Part shown: in pieces, positions 8,480-17,251 of the stretch
Layout of the letters: every line of letters begins with the position of its first letter
Position numbering within the stretch: the stretch's first letter is position 1
Source: Pseudomonadota bacterium
Lineage (GTDB): Bacteria; Pseudomonadota; Gammaproteobacteria; Steroidobacterales; Steroidobacteraceae
Assembly (NCBI GenBank): GCA_023428645.1
Contig: JAEYXD010000234.1
Span: 1 to 35,849 of the forward strand
DNA length: 35,849 nt
Reading direction: 5' to 3'
Program-made: the position numbers and the translations under genes
The notes under the pieces: model-generated
The model's input: the letters and a program-made list of their open reading frames with translations, nothing else
Databases searched by the model: none
What the model was told of the DNA's origin: nothing

Positions 8480-9204
8480 GACAGCTCACGTGCAGCCTTG
8501 CGCGTCGGGTTATGCGATTCAGCGTGAATCCGTCCATCTCGCATCGACAGCACGCGATGAGCGATGCTGGCGATCACCGAGTTGTGCGTGATCAGCGCAG
8601 TGGTCGTACCGAGCTCCTCATGGATGCGCTCGATGGCTTCGAGCACCAGCACGCCGGTGGGGCTATCCAACGCGCCGGTGGGCTCATCGCAGAGCAACAG
8701 ATCAGGCCGCTTCGCGATCGCCCGCGCAATCGCGACTCGTTGCTGTTCGCCACCGGAGAGCTGCGCAGGGAAATGGTCCATGCGCTCGCCCAAACCGACC
8801 AATTGCAGCGACTCCTGCGCGGACATTGGGGCCAGCGCGATCTCCGTCACGAGCGCGACATTCTCGAGAGCCGTCAGACTTGGAATCAGGTTGTAGAACT
8901 GAAATACGAAGCCCACGTGATTACGCCGGTAGCGCGTGAGTCCCGCGTCATCCAGCGCAGCGAGCTGCAGATCAAGGAATCGAACCTGTCCGCTCGTCGG
9001 CGTATCCAAGCCGCCCAGGATGTTCAGTAAGGTCGATTTGCCACTGCCCGACGCGCCGAGGAGCACGACCATCTCTCCGGCATCGAGGCTCAGGTCCACA
9101 CCGCGTAGCGCGTGAACCTCCACCTCACCGCTGCGATAGACCTTCGCGAGAGCGCGGGCGGTCAGAATGGGCTGGCTGTTCACGAGGCGCCCGTCCTGTC
9201 GCAC
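8473..9204 (-). CDS. LolD/MacB-type ABC transporter ATP-binding protein
   Basis: A 243-residue ABC ATPase. Walker A GASGSGKST is at residues 50-58, Q-loop FQFYN at about 101-105, signature LSGGEQQR at 149-156, Walker B LLLCDEPTGALD at 169-180 and the H-loop at ITHN. The LTALENV stretch and DEPTGALD are typical of the LolD/FtsE/MacB group that pairs with FtsX-type permeases. The start could be the GTG at 9204 or a second GTG at 9183, which has a better placed AGGA upstream; conserved sequence begins after both. It lies 19 bp after the Usp stop and overlaps the permease, so the four genes probably form one operon. Confidence 0.92.
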   Translation of the reverse strand: MRQDGRLVNSQPILTARALAKVYRSGEVEVHALRGVDLSLDAGEMVVLLGASGSGKSTLLNILGGLDTPTSGQVRFLDLQLAALDDAGLTRYRRNHVGFVFQFYNLIPSLTALENVALVTEIALAPMSAQESLQLVGLGERMDHFPAQLSGGEQQRVAIARAIAKRPDLLLCDEPTGALDSPTGVLVLEAIERIHEELGTTTALITHNSVIASIAHRVLSMRDGRIHAESHNPTRKAARELSW

Positions 9205-9223
9205 CGTGAAACCGGGGCGGTGT

Positions 9224-9688
9224 CTAGCCGGCAGTCTCGGGGCTGCGAACCATCAGCACTGGGACCGGTGTGGAACGCAATACCCATTCGGCGTCGCTTC
9301 CCAGGACGAGTCGGCGCAAACCGCGCCGCCCGTGAGTACCCATCACGATGAGATCCGCCGGCCACTGCCTGGCCTTCTCGATGATCAGTTCGGCCACCCG
9401 ATGGCCCATGGTTTCGACAAACGCAGATTGCACCTCGACACCTGCCTGCTTCACCATGGCTTCGGCATCACCAAGAATCTGCCGCCCGTATTCGCCCAGT
9501 GCAGCTACGGTGTCTGCGTACGCGGAGGACATATACGCCGCATCCACGGCAGGCACGACCACGAACTCATCCAGGACATGCATGAGTTGCAATCTCGCCC
9601 CGCTGGTTTTCGCGTATTCGATTGCCTCAGCCAACGCGAGCCGGGAAGCCTCGCTGCCGTCCACCGGAACCAGGATGTTCTTGTACAT
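9224..9688 (-). CDS. Universal stress protein, UspA family (second copy)
   Basis: A 154-residue Usp starting MYKNILVPVDGS, with the ATP loop G117-x2-G120-x9-G130-S131 intact. A GGGGGAG ribosome site sits 2-3 bases before the ATG. The block GTHGRRG, the GSDAE motif and the VPVL ending are shared with the copy at 3319-3777, so the two look like diverged paralogues. It leads an operon with the ABC exporter genes (19-bp gap). The 241-bp spacer to the divergent PRPP synthetase shows only a short direct repeat (GCAATCC twice near 9770-9790) and no recognisable operator. Confidence 0.9.
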   Translation of the reverse strand: MYKNILVPVDGSEASRLALAEAIEYAKTSGARLQLMHVLDEFVVVPAVDAAYMSSAYADTVAALGEYGRQILGDAEAMVKQAGVEVQSAFVETMGHRVAELIIEKARQWPADLIVMGTHGRRGLRRLVLGSDAEWVLRSTPVPVLMVRSPETAG

Positions 9689-9929
9689 TGCTCCCCCGCA
9701 AAGGTCTGCATAGCTCGTGCGGTTAAATGGCCCATCCGATCCTACCGCTCATGCATTCACGCTTTAGCTAGGCAATCCACGCAATCCAGCAGGGAGAACT
9801 CGCAGCTCGATCGGCACATCAATACGGGCACTGCAATGCACCCTTCATATCCGCACACGGGCATGAAGGACTGTTCGATAGCGTCATCCTCTGTTCATGT
9901 TTCAGACTCCGACAGCCTGGAGAAATGAA

Positions 9930-10877
9930 ATGCTGCTGTTCAGTCCGAATCACTCTGCATCGTTCGCTCGCGCCGTCGCACAGCAGCTCGGTATCTCGCT
10001 CGCCGCGACCGAGGAACGCGAATTCGATGCAGGAGAACACAAGATGCGGACGCTTGAAGACGCGCTGGGACAGGACTGCTATGTGATTCAGGGCCTGTGC
10101 GGCGATAACGAGGCCTCGGCCAATGACAAGCTGTGCCGTCTGCTGTTCTTCTGCGGAAGCCTGAAGGACGCGGGCGCCGCGCGAGTGACCGCCTGCGTTC
10201 CATATCTCGCATACGCCCGAAAGGACCGCCGAACTCAACCGAACGACCCGGTATCCACTCGCTATGTCGCTGCGCTGTTCGAGGCAGTGGGGATCGATCG
10301 GGTCGTCGTGCTCGACGTTCACAATGAAGCTGCATTCGACAACGCATTTCGCTGCATGACGATTCGCCTCGAGGCAATGGCGACATTTGCCGACCATCTC
10401 CTGACGAGCCCCGCCGCGCAGGACATCGTAGTTGCGTCGCCGGATACCGGCGGCATCAAGCGTGCGCAGCGATTCCGCGAGACACTCGAAGCCCGACTCG
10501 GGCGCGCGGCTGGCTTTGCGTTCATGGAGAAGCGGCACGCGCAAGGCATCGTGTCGGGCAAAACATTCGTCGGCGATGTCGAAGGGCACGACGTCGTCAT
10601 GCTCGACGATATGATCGCTTCGGGTACGACGATCATGCGAGCGACCGCTGCAGCACGAGCGGCCGGCGCGAGACGCGTTCTGGTCCTGGCCTCTCACGCT
10701 GCATTCCTTCCCCCGGCGAGGCAGCTATTCGAACCGGAGGGGCCAGACCAGATCCTCGTGAGTGACTCAGTAACGATCGCACCGGCATTCAAGCCATTCT
10801 TAGCCCAGAGACTGCACGTGTGCTCTGTTGCGCCCTTGTTCGCCAGAACGATTCGCGATCTCGTCGGACACAACTGA
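9930..10877 (+). CDS. Ribose-phosphate diphosphokinase, divergent PRPP synthetase
   Basis: A 315-residue protein that would transfer pyrophosphate from ATP to ribose 5-phosphate. Family landmarks are FDAGEHKMR (32-40, normally F-D/S-DGE), PYLAYARKDRRTQPNDPVS (91-109), catalytic H131 in LDVHNEAAFDN, SPDTGGIKRAQ (170-180), flexible-loop K201 and R202, and PRPP loop DDMIASGTTI (226-235). Several positions differ from the housekeeping enzyme, whose loop usually reads DDMIDTGGT. It is therefore likely a specialised second copy. The ATG at 9930 is supported by GGAG 7 bases before it. Nearby users could be the phosphoribosyltransferase at 4118. Confidence 0.85.
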   Translation: MLLFSPNHSASFARAVAQQLGISLAATEEREFDAGEHKMRTLEDALGQDCYVIQGLCGDNEASANDKLCRLLFFCGSLKDAGAARVTACVPYLAYARKDRRTQPNDPVSTRYVAALFEAVGIDRVVVLDVHNEAAFDNAFRCMTIRLEAMATFADHLLTSPAAQDIVVASPDTGGIKRAQRFRETLEARLGRAAGFAFMEKRHAQGIVSGKTFVGDVEGHDVVMLDDMIASGTTIMRATAAARAAGARRVLVLASHAAFLPPARQLFEPEGPDQILVSDSVTIAPAFKPFLAQRLHVCSVAPLFARTIRDLVGHN

Positions 10878-11023
10878 ACCACGTCATGCCAGACCTTCTG
10901 CGTCCTGGGCTCGAGGTCGCGCGATCGCAACAGTACATTTTCCGAGAACCTCCGCGTGAAATTCCTGATTCGAGCGACGCTCAAATGCGCGATATGTGCG
11001 ACCCCTCGCCAGGAGAGACCGGC

Positions 11024-11587
11024 ATGTCTGCGCCTGTTGCGATGACCTATCGACGCATGGAGCCCTCGCACGCACTCGAAGCGCGTACGCACGAGCACAT
11101 CGTGCGTTTGCAGCGCTTCCATGATGGCATCCTGAGCTGCCAGGTCATGATCAAAGCTCCGGTCGCCTTTCTGAAATTTGGTGCCTTCGAAGTGAAAGCC
11201 GAGGTTCTGCTCGACGGTGTGCGCGAGGATCGTGCGCTTTGCGCAACGCGAGGTGTGCACCCCGACGCGTATGTCGCGCTGCGAGATGCCTTCGATAAGA
11301 TCCACCAGCTGTTGCGTCAACGTGACCGTTCTCCCAGGAATGAGGCCTCACTACCAGGGCGCCGCTCCACGATCGGCACCATCGAAGCGTTGGGCGAACG
11401 TGACGGACGTATTGCCGCCGAAGATGGCCGGACGGTTCACTTCGACCGCCATACCGTCTGCGGAGTGTCGTTCGCAGAGCTCACCGTCGGAGTCATCGTC
11501 GAGTTCGAAGAAGACGAGCAGCTGCGGGCCTTCGCGATCAGGATGTGGCGAACACCCGAACGTCGCAGCAGTGGACCGAATCCGTAG
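11024..11587 (+). CDS. Long HPF/RaiA-type ribosome hibernation factor with cold-shock-like domain
   Basis: A 187-residue, two-domain protein. Residues 1-100 match the HPF/RaiA (sigma-54 modulation) fold, ending in the conserved DAYVALRDAFDKIHQLLR. Residues about 117-176 resemble a cold-shock/OB domain: GTIEALGERDGRIAAEDG, then VHFDRHTV and VGVIVEFEEDE. The domain differs from the dimerisation tail of classical long HPF. The protein is expected to park on the 30S A/P region and silence ribosomes; the second domain may add RNA binding. Start at 11024 is chosen because GGAGAG lies 7 bases upstream. It lies 146 bp after the PRPP synthetase and 30 bp before the aldehyde dehydrogenase gene. Confidence 0.82.
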   Translation: MSAPVAMTYRRMEPSHALEARTHEHIVRLQRFHDGILSCQVMIKAPVAFLKFGAFEVKAEVLLDGVREDRALCATRGVHPDAYVALRDAFDKIHQLLRQRDRSPRNEASLPGRRSTIGTIEALGERDGRIAAEDGRTVHFDRHTVCGVSFAELTVGVIVEFEEDEQLRAFAIRMWRTPERRSSGPNP

Positions 11588-11617
11588 CGCTCACTGCATG
11601 CGGCTGGATGACTCCCG

Positions 11618-13027
11618 ATGGCAGCAGCACTCGAAGACACTTTCATCGGACAACGTTCGGCCTTTGCAGCCCAACCCTACCCTTCCGCCACACAGCGCCG
11701 CGCGTGGATGACGCTCCTGGAGCGAGTGTTGCTCGATCACGCCGATGCGATCTGCGAATCCATCTCCGCAGACTTCGGACATCGCTCCGCCTTCGAGACG
11801 CGAATGGTCGAGCTCGTACCGAGCGTATTTGCCCTGCGCTATGCACATCGCCACGTGACGCAGTGGATGAAGCCGCAACGGCGGAGCGTTTCAATCTGGT
11901 TTCAGCCTGGACGCGCCGAGGTCCTGTATCAACCGCTCGGGGTCGTGGGCATCATCGTTCCATGGAACTATCCGCTGTATCTGACGATAGGCCCGCTCGC
12001 CGCGGCGCTGGCGGCCGGTAATCGCGTCATGCTCAAGCTCTCCGAACACACGCCGCAGTTCTCCGACCTGTTCGCTCGCATCATTGAAAAGACGTTTCAA
12101 AGCGATCTCATTCGGGTCGTGAATGGCGATCAGCGTGTGGGGCGCGCCTTCACGGCGCTGCCCTTCGATCATCTCCTGTTCACAGGCTCAGGGGTCGTTG
12201 CACGGGATGTCCTTTCGAGTGCGGCCCGGCATCTAACGCCTGTGACACTCGAACTCGGCGGCAAATCGCCGGCACTCATCACACCCAGCTTCGATCTCTC
12301 CCGGGCAGCGCGGCAGATCATCTTCGGCAAATTGATCAACGCCGGGCAAACGTGCGTTGCGCCGGATTACGTGCTCGCGCCGCAAGGGGCACTCCCCGCA
12401 TTCACCGAGGCGTTGCGCAAGGAGGCACGTCTCATGTACGGCGTGCGAACTGCCGAGGACTACACGAGCATCGTGAATGCTCGCCAATATTCACGGCTCG
12501 AGCGCTTGCTGCAGGACGCACAGCAACTCGGCGCACGCACCGTCCCGCTGCTCGATTCTGTGCCCAACGGCAGTTCCCGATACTTTCCGCCGCTTCTTCT
12601 CCTCGACCCCACTCGCGACATGCAGATCATGCACGAGGAAATCTTCGGCCCGATCCTGCCGATCATCGGCTACACATCCCTCGATGCAGCGATCGGGTAC
12701 ATCAACGCTCATGCCCGGCCGCTCGCGCTCTACCTCTTCGATGATGACGAGCGACGCCGCGGTGCCCTCCTCACGCAGGTATCGTCCGGTGGCGTCACCA
12801 TCAACGACACGATGCTGCATGTGGTACAGGACGATCTGCCTTTCGGTGGCGTGGGCGCGTCGGGAATGGGCCGATACCACGCCGTCGAGGGATTTCGAAC
12901 GTTCTCGCAGGCGCGCAGCGTCTTTCGCCAAAGCCGCTTCTCGATGACGTCACTGATGTATCCCCCTTATGGGGGACGCCTGGCCGGGCGAATCCTCGAG
13001 CTCATGCTGCGAACGGGTCGTCTCTGA
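11618..13027 (+). CDS. Coniferyl-aldehyde-dehydrogenase-like aldehyde dehydrogenase
   Basis: A 469-residue NAD(P)-dependent aldehyde dehydrogenase. Active-site residues are all in place: N117 (PWNYP), K140, E212 (LELGGKSP) and C246 (NAGQTC). The short length without an N-terminal extension, the KPQRR segment and the YPPYGG ending match the coniferyl aldehyde/fatty aldehyde (class 3-like) branch. In this setting it may oxidise fatty aldehydes to fatty acids, opposing the reductase encoded convergently with only 8 bp between the stops, or handle GMC-derived aldehydes. The exact substrate cannot be read from the sequence. The upstream ribosome site is weak. Confidence 0.88.
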   Translation: MAAALEDTFIGQRSAFAAQPYPSATQRRAWMTLLERVLLDHADAICESISADFGHRSAFETRMVELVPSVFALRYAHRHVTQWMKPQRRSVSIWFQPGRAEVLYQPLGVVGIIVPWNYPLYLTIGPLAAALAAGNRVMLKLSEHTPQFSDLFARIIEKTFQSDLIRVVNGDQRVGRAFTALPFDHLLFTGSGVVARDVLSSAARHLTPVTLELGGKSPALITPSFDLSRAARQIIFGKLINAGQTCVAPDYVLAPQGALPAFTEALRKEARLMYGVRTAEDYTSIVNARQYSRLERLLQDAQQLGARTVPLLDSVPNGSSRYFPPLLLLDPTRDMQIMHEEIFGPILPIIGYTSLDAAIGYINAHARPLALYLFDDDERRRGALLTQVSSGGVTINDTMLHVVQDDLPFGGVGASGMGRYHAVEGFRTFSQARSVFRQSRFSMTSLMYPPYGGRLAGRILELMLRTGRL

Positions 13028-13035
13028 CAAGCGCA

Positions 13036-15024
13036 TCACCAGTGCATCCCTCGCAGGAGTGCGGCGAGCGCTTTGGCGTCCTGTGTGGGCGGTGTATCTG
13101 GGCCGATTTCACCTCTTGCCGCGGACGAATCGGGAAACATTTCGTAGTAGGCACTGTTGAGCACATCGGCAAATCGCGGGGCGAACACTTCGAGTGCCTG
13201 TGCCACCATTCCCAATCGCGACAGAACCCGGGGCGGTTTGCGGATCATGGCATCGGCAACGAGCGCTGCCGCTTCGTGTACGGACAGCGCTGCAACCTCA
13301 TCGTACACGTGGGTGGGTTCGATCATCGGCGTGCGCACCAACGGCATGTTCACGACAGTGAAGCTGACATGCTGATTGCGATACTCCGACGCCGCGCACC
13401 GGGCGAACGCTTCCAGTGCCGCTTTGGAAGCGACATAGCCGGCGAATCTCGGCGCATTGCTCAGCACACCGATCGAAGAGATGACGATGACGTGGCCACC
13501 TCCCTGCATCGCCATGTTCGGCAGGAACGCGAGCGTGAGCCGCACGGCCGCGAAATAGTTCAGCTGCATCAGCCGTTCGAAATCGTGCAAGCGTTCGTAG
13601 GAGATCGAGATCGAGCGCCGAATGGAGCGGCCGGCATTGTTGATGAGCACATCGAGGCCGCCAAACTCCTCATTCACCTGCTTCACGAGTTGAGCGCACG
13701 CCGATGGATCGGTGATATCGCACGCACATGCGCGTACGCTGCCACCTGCCGCGCAGATCTCCGCCCGCGTGGCCTCGAGCTTTATCGGATCGCGGGCCAC
13801 CAGTATGACCCGAGCGCCGGCTTGCGCCAGCATGAGCGCAGTGGCGCGTCCGATCCCGGAACTGCCTCCGGTGATCATGATCCGCTTGCCGCTCGCTACG
13901 TTTCGCAGTGAGCGGTCGATGGAAAGATCCGGGTCGAGGTTGCGCTCCCAGTAGTCCCACAGTCGCCAGGCATAACTTTCGAGCGGCGGCAGCCGGATGC
14001 CCGCCGCCTCCAACAGAAGACGAGTCTGCGTACTATCGAACAGTGTCGGCAGATCGAGGAAGCGCAGCACCTCGCGAGGCAGCCGCAGATCATCCAGCAA
14101 TTGCTCCACGATGCCGCGTAATGGCGGGTAGTGTTCGAGCGCCGCAGAAATTTCAGCAGGAACCAACCGGAGCAACCGTTCATCGAGCCGTACCGCCATC
14201 ATCGGTGCGTGGCCGGCACGCGCGAAAAGATTCAATAGCTCCCCCGCGCGCCTCGGCTGCGGGTCCGTGAGATGAAAGCAGCGCCCGTTCAGGCCCGGAA
14301 GCCGGATCAAGTGCGACATCGCCTTCGCGACGTAATCGACCGGAACGACGTTCACGTACCCGCCTTCGATACCGACGATCGGCACCCATGCGGGCAGGCT
14401 CCTGCGCAGGGTCTGCAGCGTCTTGAACAGGTGGTAGGGTCCATCCGACTTTGTGATGTGTCCGGTCTCGGAGTGACCCACGACCATGGCCGGCCGGAAG
14501 ATTCGCCATGGGATCCGGGCTTCGCGACGTACGATGGCCTCGGACTCATGCTTCGTTCGGAAGTAGGCGTGATCGAAGCCGTAAGCCTCATCGAACATCT
14601 CCTCGCGGAAAACCCCCGCATAGCGACCGGCGGCGGCGATCGAGCTGCACAGATGAAAGCACCCACTGTGTAAGTCGCTCGCAAGGGCGAGCGCATTGCG
14701 GGTGCCAAGCACGTTGGCGTCCTCGAACTCGGCAGCGCGAGCGTTGAGGTCGTAGAGTGCGGCAAGATGGATGAAGTGCTCGATTTGACCGCGCATTCGG
14801 GCGCGATCCATCTCGCTCACTCCGCACAGCGACGCCGTGAGATCCCCCTCGATTGCGATGACTTCGCTTTCGCGTGCATTCCACCAGCTGCGCAGTTCTT
14901 CGAGCCGTGCAGCCGAACCACGGCGAACGACTACGTAGATGGGCTTTCCTTCCGCATAGGGCAGCAGCTCTTTCACCAGATAACGACCGATGAATCCGGT
15001 CGCGCCTGTAACGAGATATCCCAT
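13036..15024 (-). CDS. Alcohol-forming fatty acyl-CoA reductase (two-domain SDR)
   Basis: A 662-residue fusion of two short-chain dehydrogenase modules. The first is an extended SDR with TGATGFIG (6-13) and Y154-x3-K158, of the male-sterility/acyl-CoA reductase type. The second is a classical SDR with GGSSGIG (386-392), NNAGRSIRR (462-470), S516/S517 and Y530-x3-K534. The linker DYWERNLDPDL, the NNAGRSIRR block and the ending LRGMHW closely recall the Marinobacter enzyme that reduces fatty acyl-CoA to fatty alcohol with NADPH via the aldehyde; length is almost the same. It diverges from the wax ester synthase gene and so would supply its alcohol substrate. Mycobacterial FcrA-like reductases share the layout. 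Confidence 0.88.
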   Translation of the reverse strand: MGYLVTGATGFIGRYLVKELLPYAEGKPIYVVVRRGSAARLEELRSWWNARESEVIAIEGDLTASLCGVSEMDRARMRGQIEHFIHLAALYDLNARAAEFEDANVLGTRNALALASDLHSGCFHLCSSIAAAGRYAGVFREEMFDEAYGFDHAYFRTKHESEAIVRREARIPWRIFRPAMVVGHSETGHITKSDGPYHLFKTLQTLRRSLPAWVPIVGIEGGYVNVVPVDYVAKAMSHLIRLPGLNGRCFHLTDPQPRRAGELLNLFARAGHAPMMAVRLDERLLRLVPAEISAALEHYPPLRGIVEQLLDDLRLPREVLRFLDLPTLFDSTQTRLLLEAAGIRLPPLESYAWRLWDYWERNLDPDLSIDRSLRNVASGKRIMITGGSSGIGRATALMLAQAGARVILVARDPIKLEATRAEICAAGGSVRACACDITDPSACAQLVKQVNEEFGGLDVLINNAGRSIRRSISISYERLHDFERLMQLNYFAAVRLTLAFLPNMAMQGGGHVIVISSIGVLSNAPRFAGYVASKAALEAFARCAASEYRNQHVSFTVVNMPLVRTPMIEPTHVYDEVAALSVHEAAALVADAMIRKPPRVLSRLGMVAQALEVFAPRFADVLNSAYYEMFPDSSAARGEIGPDTPPTQDAKALAALLRGMHW

Positions 15025-15206
15025 GCAATCTCGCGTATCGAATGCGTGAAAGTGACCGAGGGGGTCTGTCGATGCAGGCTACTTGCGCGCCCGGTCGATC
15101 GGCATGCGGAGTAGCCCCTAGCAGGTGCCGGAGAAACGCGGTATTCCCGGTCGTTCGCATGCGCTAGCGTCAGCGCGATCGCACCGATCGCCGCTGCGAG
15201 CACACA
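15025..15206. promoter_or_regulatory. Divergent promoter region between reductase and wax synthase
   Basis: This 182-bp spacer must hold promoters for both wax-ester genes. It contains a perfect inverted repeat, GGCTACT (15077-15083) and AGTAGCC (15110-15116), with 26 bases between the arms, a size that would suit one dimeric or two cooperating regulators acting on both genes. No strong sigma-70 elements are obvious. Confidence 0.3.
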
Positions 15207-16643
15207 ATGCCTCTGCTACGCCAATCCCTGTCCGGCTTCGATATGGCCTGGCTTCGCATGGAGCGGCCGACCAATCCGATGATGATCGTCGGAGTGATGA
15301 TGCTCGCGAAGCCTGTGCGTTACGAGCAGGTCTATCGGACGCTGGAGTCCCGCCTGCTCAGGTTCGAGCGCTTCCGCGACATCCCGCGCAGCGATGCGAT
15401 TGGCACGCGATGGGAAACGGATTCCCTGTTTGCACTCGAGTCACACGTCCACCGATTGACACTGCCACCGCGCTCGGGCCAGCGACATCTCGAGGCAGCG
15501 GTCAGCGAGCTGGCCAGCACTCAACTCGACGGACGGCATCCTCTGTGGCAGATCCATCTCATCGAGCATTACCGCCGTGGCAGCGTAATCATCGCGCGGT
15601 TTCATCATTGCTATGCCGATGGCATGGCTCTGCTGCGCGTGCTCGCAACGCTGAGCGATGAAGCCGGCACGGACCCTCGCGCCCTCGAGACGCCGGCGGC
15701 GGACCCAGTTGTCGAAGGTGTCCCGCTGCTCGGTGCGCTGGTCGACACCGTGGAGCGCGTCACCCATGGTGTGACGAGTCTCCTATCGAGCGGCATGAGT
15801 GCGTTGGCTCATCCTGCCGAGACCGCCGCGCTCGCCCGCCAGGTCTCGGCCGCATCGGCGGAACTCGCACGGATCGCACTATTGCCGGAAGACCCGCCTA
15901 CCCCATTGCGCCAAACCTTGTGCACCCACAAGCAGGCGGCCTGGGGCAAAGCGCTGAAGCTCGATGAGGTGAAGGTCATTGCTCATGCACTCGACTGCAC
16001 CGTCAACGACGTACTGCTTTCGAGTACCGCCGGAGCGATTGGCCAGTACCTGCGTATGACGGGCGCTTGCATCGATGGGCTTTCCATACGAGCCCTGGTG
16101 CCCATCAACATGCGTGCGCAGGACGCGAGCGTGGAGCTGGGCAACCGGTTCGGCCTGATCTTCGCGACCCTTCCTATCGGTGAGGCCGACCCGGTGCGAC
16201 GCATCGAACATGTGCATCGGGATATGCAGGCGCTGAAGAAGTCCGCGCAGCCGCTGATGTCGCTGTGGCTGCTTCTCGGCCTTGGTTTGTTGCCGAAGGC
16301 AATCGAAACCGAAGCGATCGATATTTTCACGAGGAAGGCGTCGCTCGTGATCTCGAATGTCCCGGGACCGCAACATCCGATGCACTTTGCCGGCGCGCGC
16401 ATCGCGCAGCAGCTGTTCTGGGTACCGCAAGCAGGTCGTCTCGGTCTCGGCGTCAGCCTGCTCTCCTATGACAACCGCGTGAACTTCGGTGTGATTGCCG
16501 ATCGCAACGTTCTCGCGGATCCGGCATCCCTGGTGCAAAAGTTCGGTGAAGAGTTCGAGAGGCTGTTGTTGTGCGTCATTTCGAGACTCCCTCCCGCGCC
16601 TGCGAAGCGTCGACGTACGGCCCGGATGGGAAACATTCCTTAG
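15207..16643 (+). CDS. Wax ester synthase / diacylglycerol acyltransferase (WS/DGAT)
   Basis: A 478-residue bacterial WS/DGAT, which esterifies fatty alcohols or diacylglycerol with acyl-CoA to make neutral storage lipid. The catalytic HHxxxDG motif is HHCYADG at 133-139. The PLW box (HPLWQIHLIE, from 111), the conserved ND in TVNDVLL and the late ISNVPGP block are all present. Mycobacterial Tgs1 belongs to the same family. The adjacent divergent gene encodes the acyl-CoA reductase, and phasin, patatin and lipase genes follow on the same strand, so this is the core of a wax ester/TAG locus. The ATG has only a weak ribosome site. Confidence 0.92.
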   Translation: MPLLRQSLSGFDMAWLRMERPTNPMMIVGVMMLAKPVRYEQVYRTLESRLLRFERFRDIPRSDAIGTRWETDSLFALESHVHRLTLPPRSGQRHLEAAVSELASTQLDGRHPLWQIHLIEHYRRGSVIIARFHHCYADGMALLRVLATLSDEAGTDPRALETPAADPVVEGVPLLGALVDTVERVTHGVTSLLSSGMSALAHPAETAALARQVSAASAELARIALLPEDPPTPLRQTLCTHKQAAWGKALKLDEVKVIAHALDCTVNDVLLSSTAGAIGQYLRMTGACIDGLSIRALVPINMRAQDASVELGNRFGLIFATLPIGEADPVRRIEHVHRDMQALKKSAQPLMSLWLLLGLGLLPKAIETEAIDIFTRKASLVISNVPGPQHPMHFAGARIAQQLFWVPQAGRLGLGVSLLSYDNRVNFGVIADRNVLADPASLVQKFGEEFERLLLCVISRLPPAPAKRRRTARMGNIP

Positions 16644-16752
16644 TCATTGTGGACATTCGCGATAGCACCGGAGGACGCATGGATCGAGACTGCAATCATG
16701 CTGGCGTTCGATTGTGTCAGCACATTCGTCATTCAACTTTCGGGAGGTCGCC

Positions 16753-17238
16753 ATGGCCGCAAAGAAGGGCAAACGTCGTACTGCGAAGAAAGCACCGAAG
16801 CTCGATGTCCTCGACTTCGGCCTGAACGTCTGGCTGGCTGGATTGGGTGCCGTTTCAAGGGCACGCATGGAGGGCCCGAAGCTGTTCGATTCCCTCGTCG
16901 AGGAAGGGGCCGCGTTTCAGGAACAGGCTCGCGAAAACACACAGCGGGCGCTCAGCCAGGCGTTGACGCAGATGCGCGGGATGGCCGACGAACGCGTCAA
17001 CTCGATTCGCGGCAAGGCCGGCGCAACCTGGGAGAACGTCGAAAAGATCTTCCAGTCACGCGTACAGAAGGCGCTGCAGGACCTGGGCATGCCGACTTCT
17101 CAACAGATCCGCGCATTGAGCCGCAACGTGGATGAGCTCACGCGGGCGGTGGAATCGCTGCGCAAGCGAGACCGTCGCGGCGGCGCCACGCGGCTCCCAT
17201 CTCGGTCTTCCGGCGCCAGTCATAGTGCCGCGCTTTGA
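16753..17238 (+). CDS. PhaF/PhaI-type phasin (granule-coat protein)
   Basis: A 161-residue helical protein whose N-terminal half carries the phasin signature region (DVLDFGLNVWLAGLGAVSRAR, then GPKLFDSLVEEG), followed by a long amphipathic coiled coil to about residue 137 and a short basic, serine-rich tail. It lacks the long alanine/lysine/proline histone-like tail of Pseudomonas PhaF and so resembles PhaI. Phasins coat polyhydroxyalkanoate granules, yet no PHA synthase, depolymerase or reductase is in the window; its neighbours make neutral lipid. The start has GGGAGG five bases upstream. It lies 109 bp after WS/DGAT. Confidence 0.85.
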   Translation: MAAKKGKRRTAKKAPKLDVLDFGLNVWLAGLGAVSRARMEGPKLFDSLVEEGAAFQEQARENTQRALSQALTQMRGMADERVNSIRGKAGATWENVEKIFQSRVQKALQDLGMPTSQQIRALSRNVDELTRAVESLRKRDRRGGATRLPSRSSGASHSAAL

Positions 17239-17251
17239 TGGCTGAGTTCCC

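Noticed and set aside
9819..10697. Minus-strand open frame (292 codons) opposite the PRPP synthetase
   Set aside because: No ribosome site or family signal; covers a recognised gene on the other strand.
12959..12976. CCCCC-TTAT-GGGGG hairpin as terminator
   Set aside because: It lies inside the aldehyde dehydrogenase gene and encodes the conserved YPPYGG motif.
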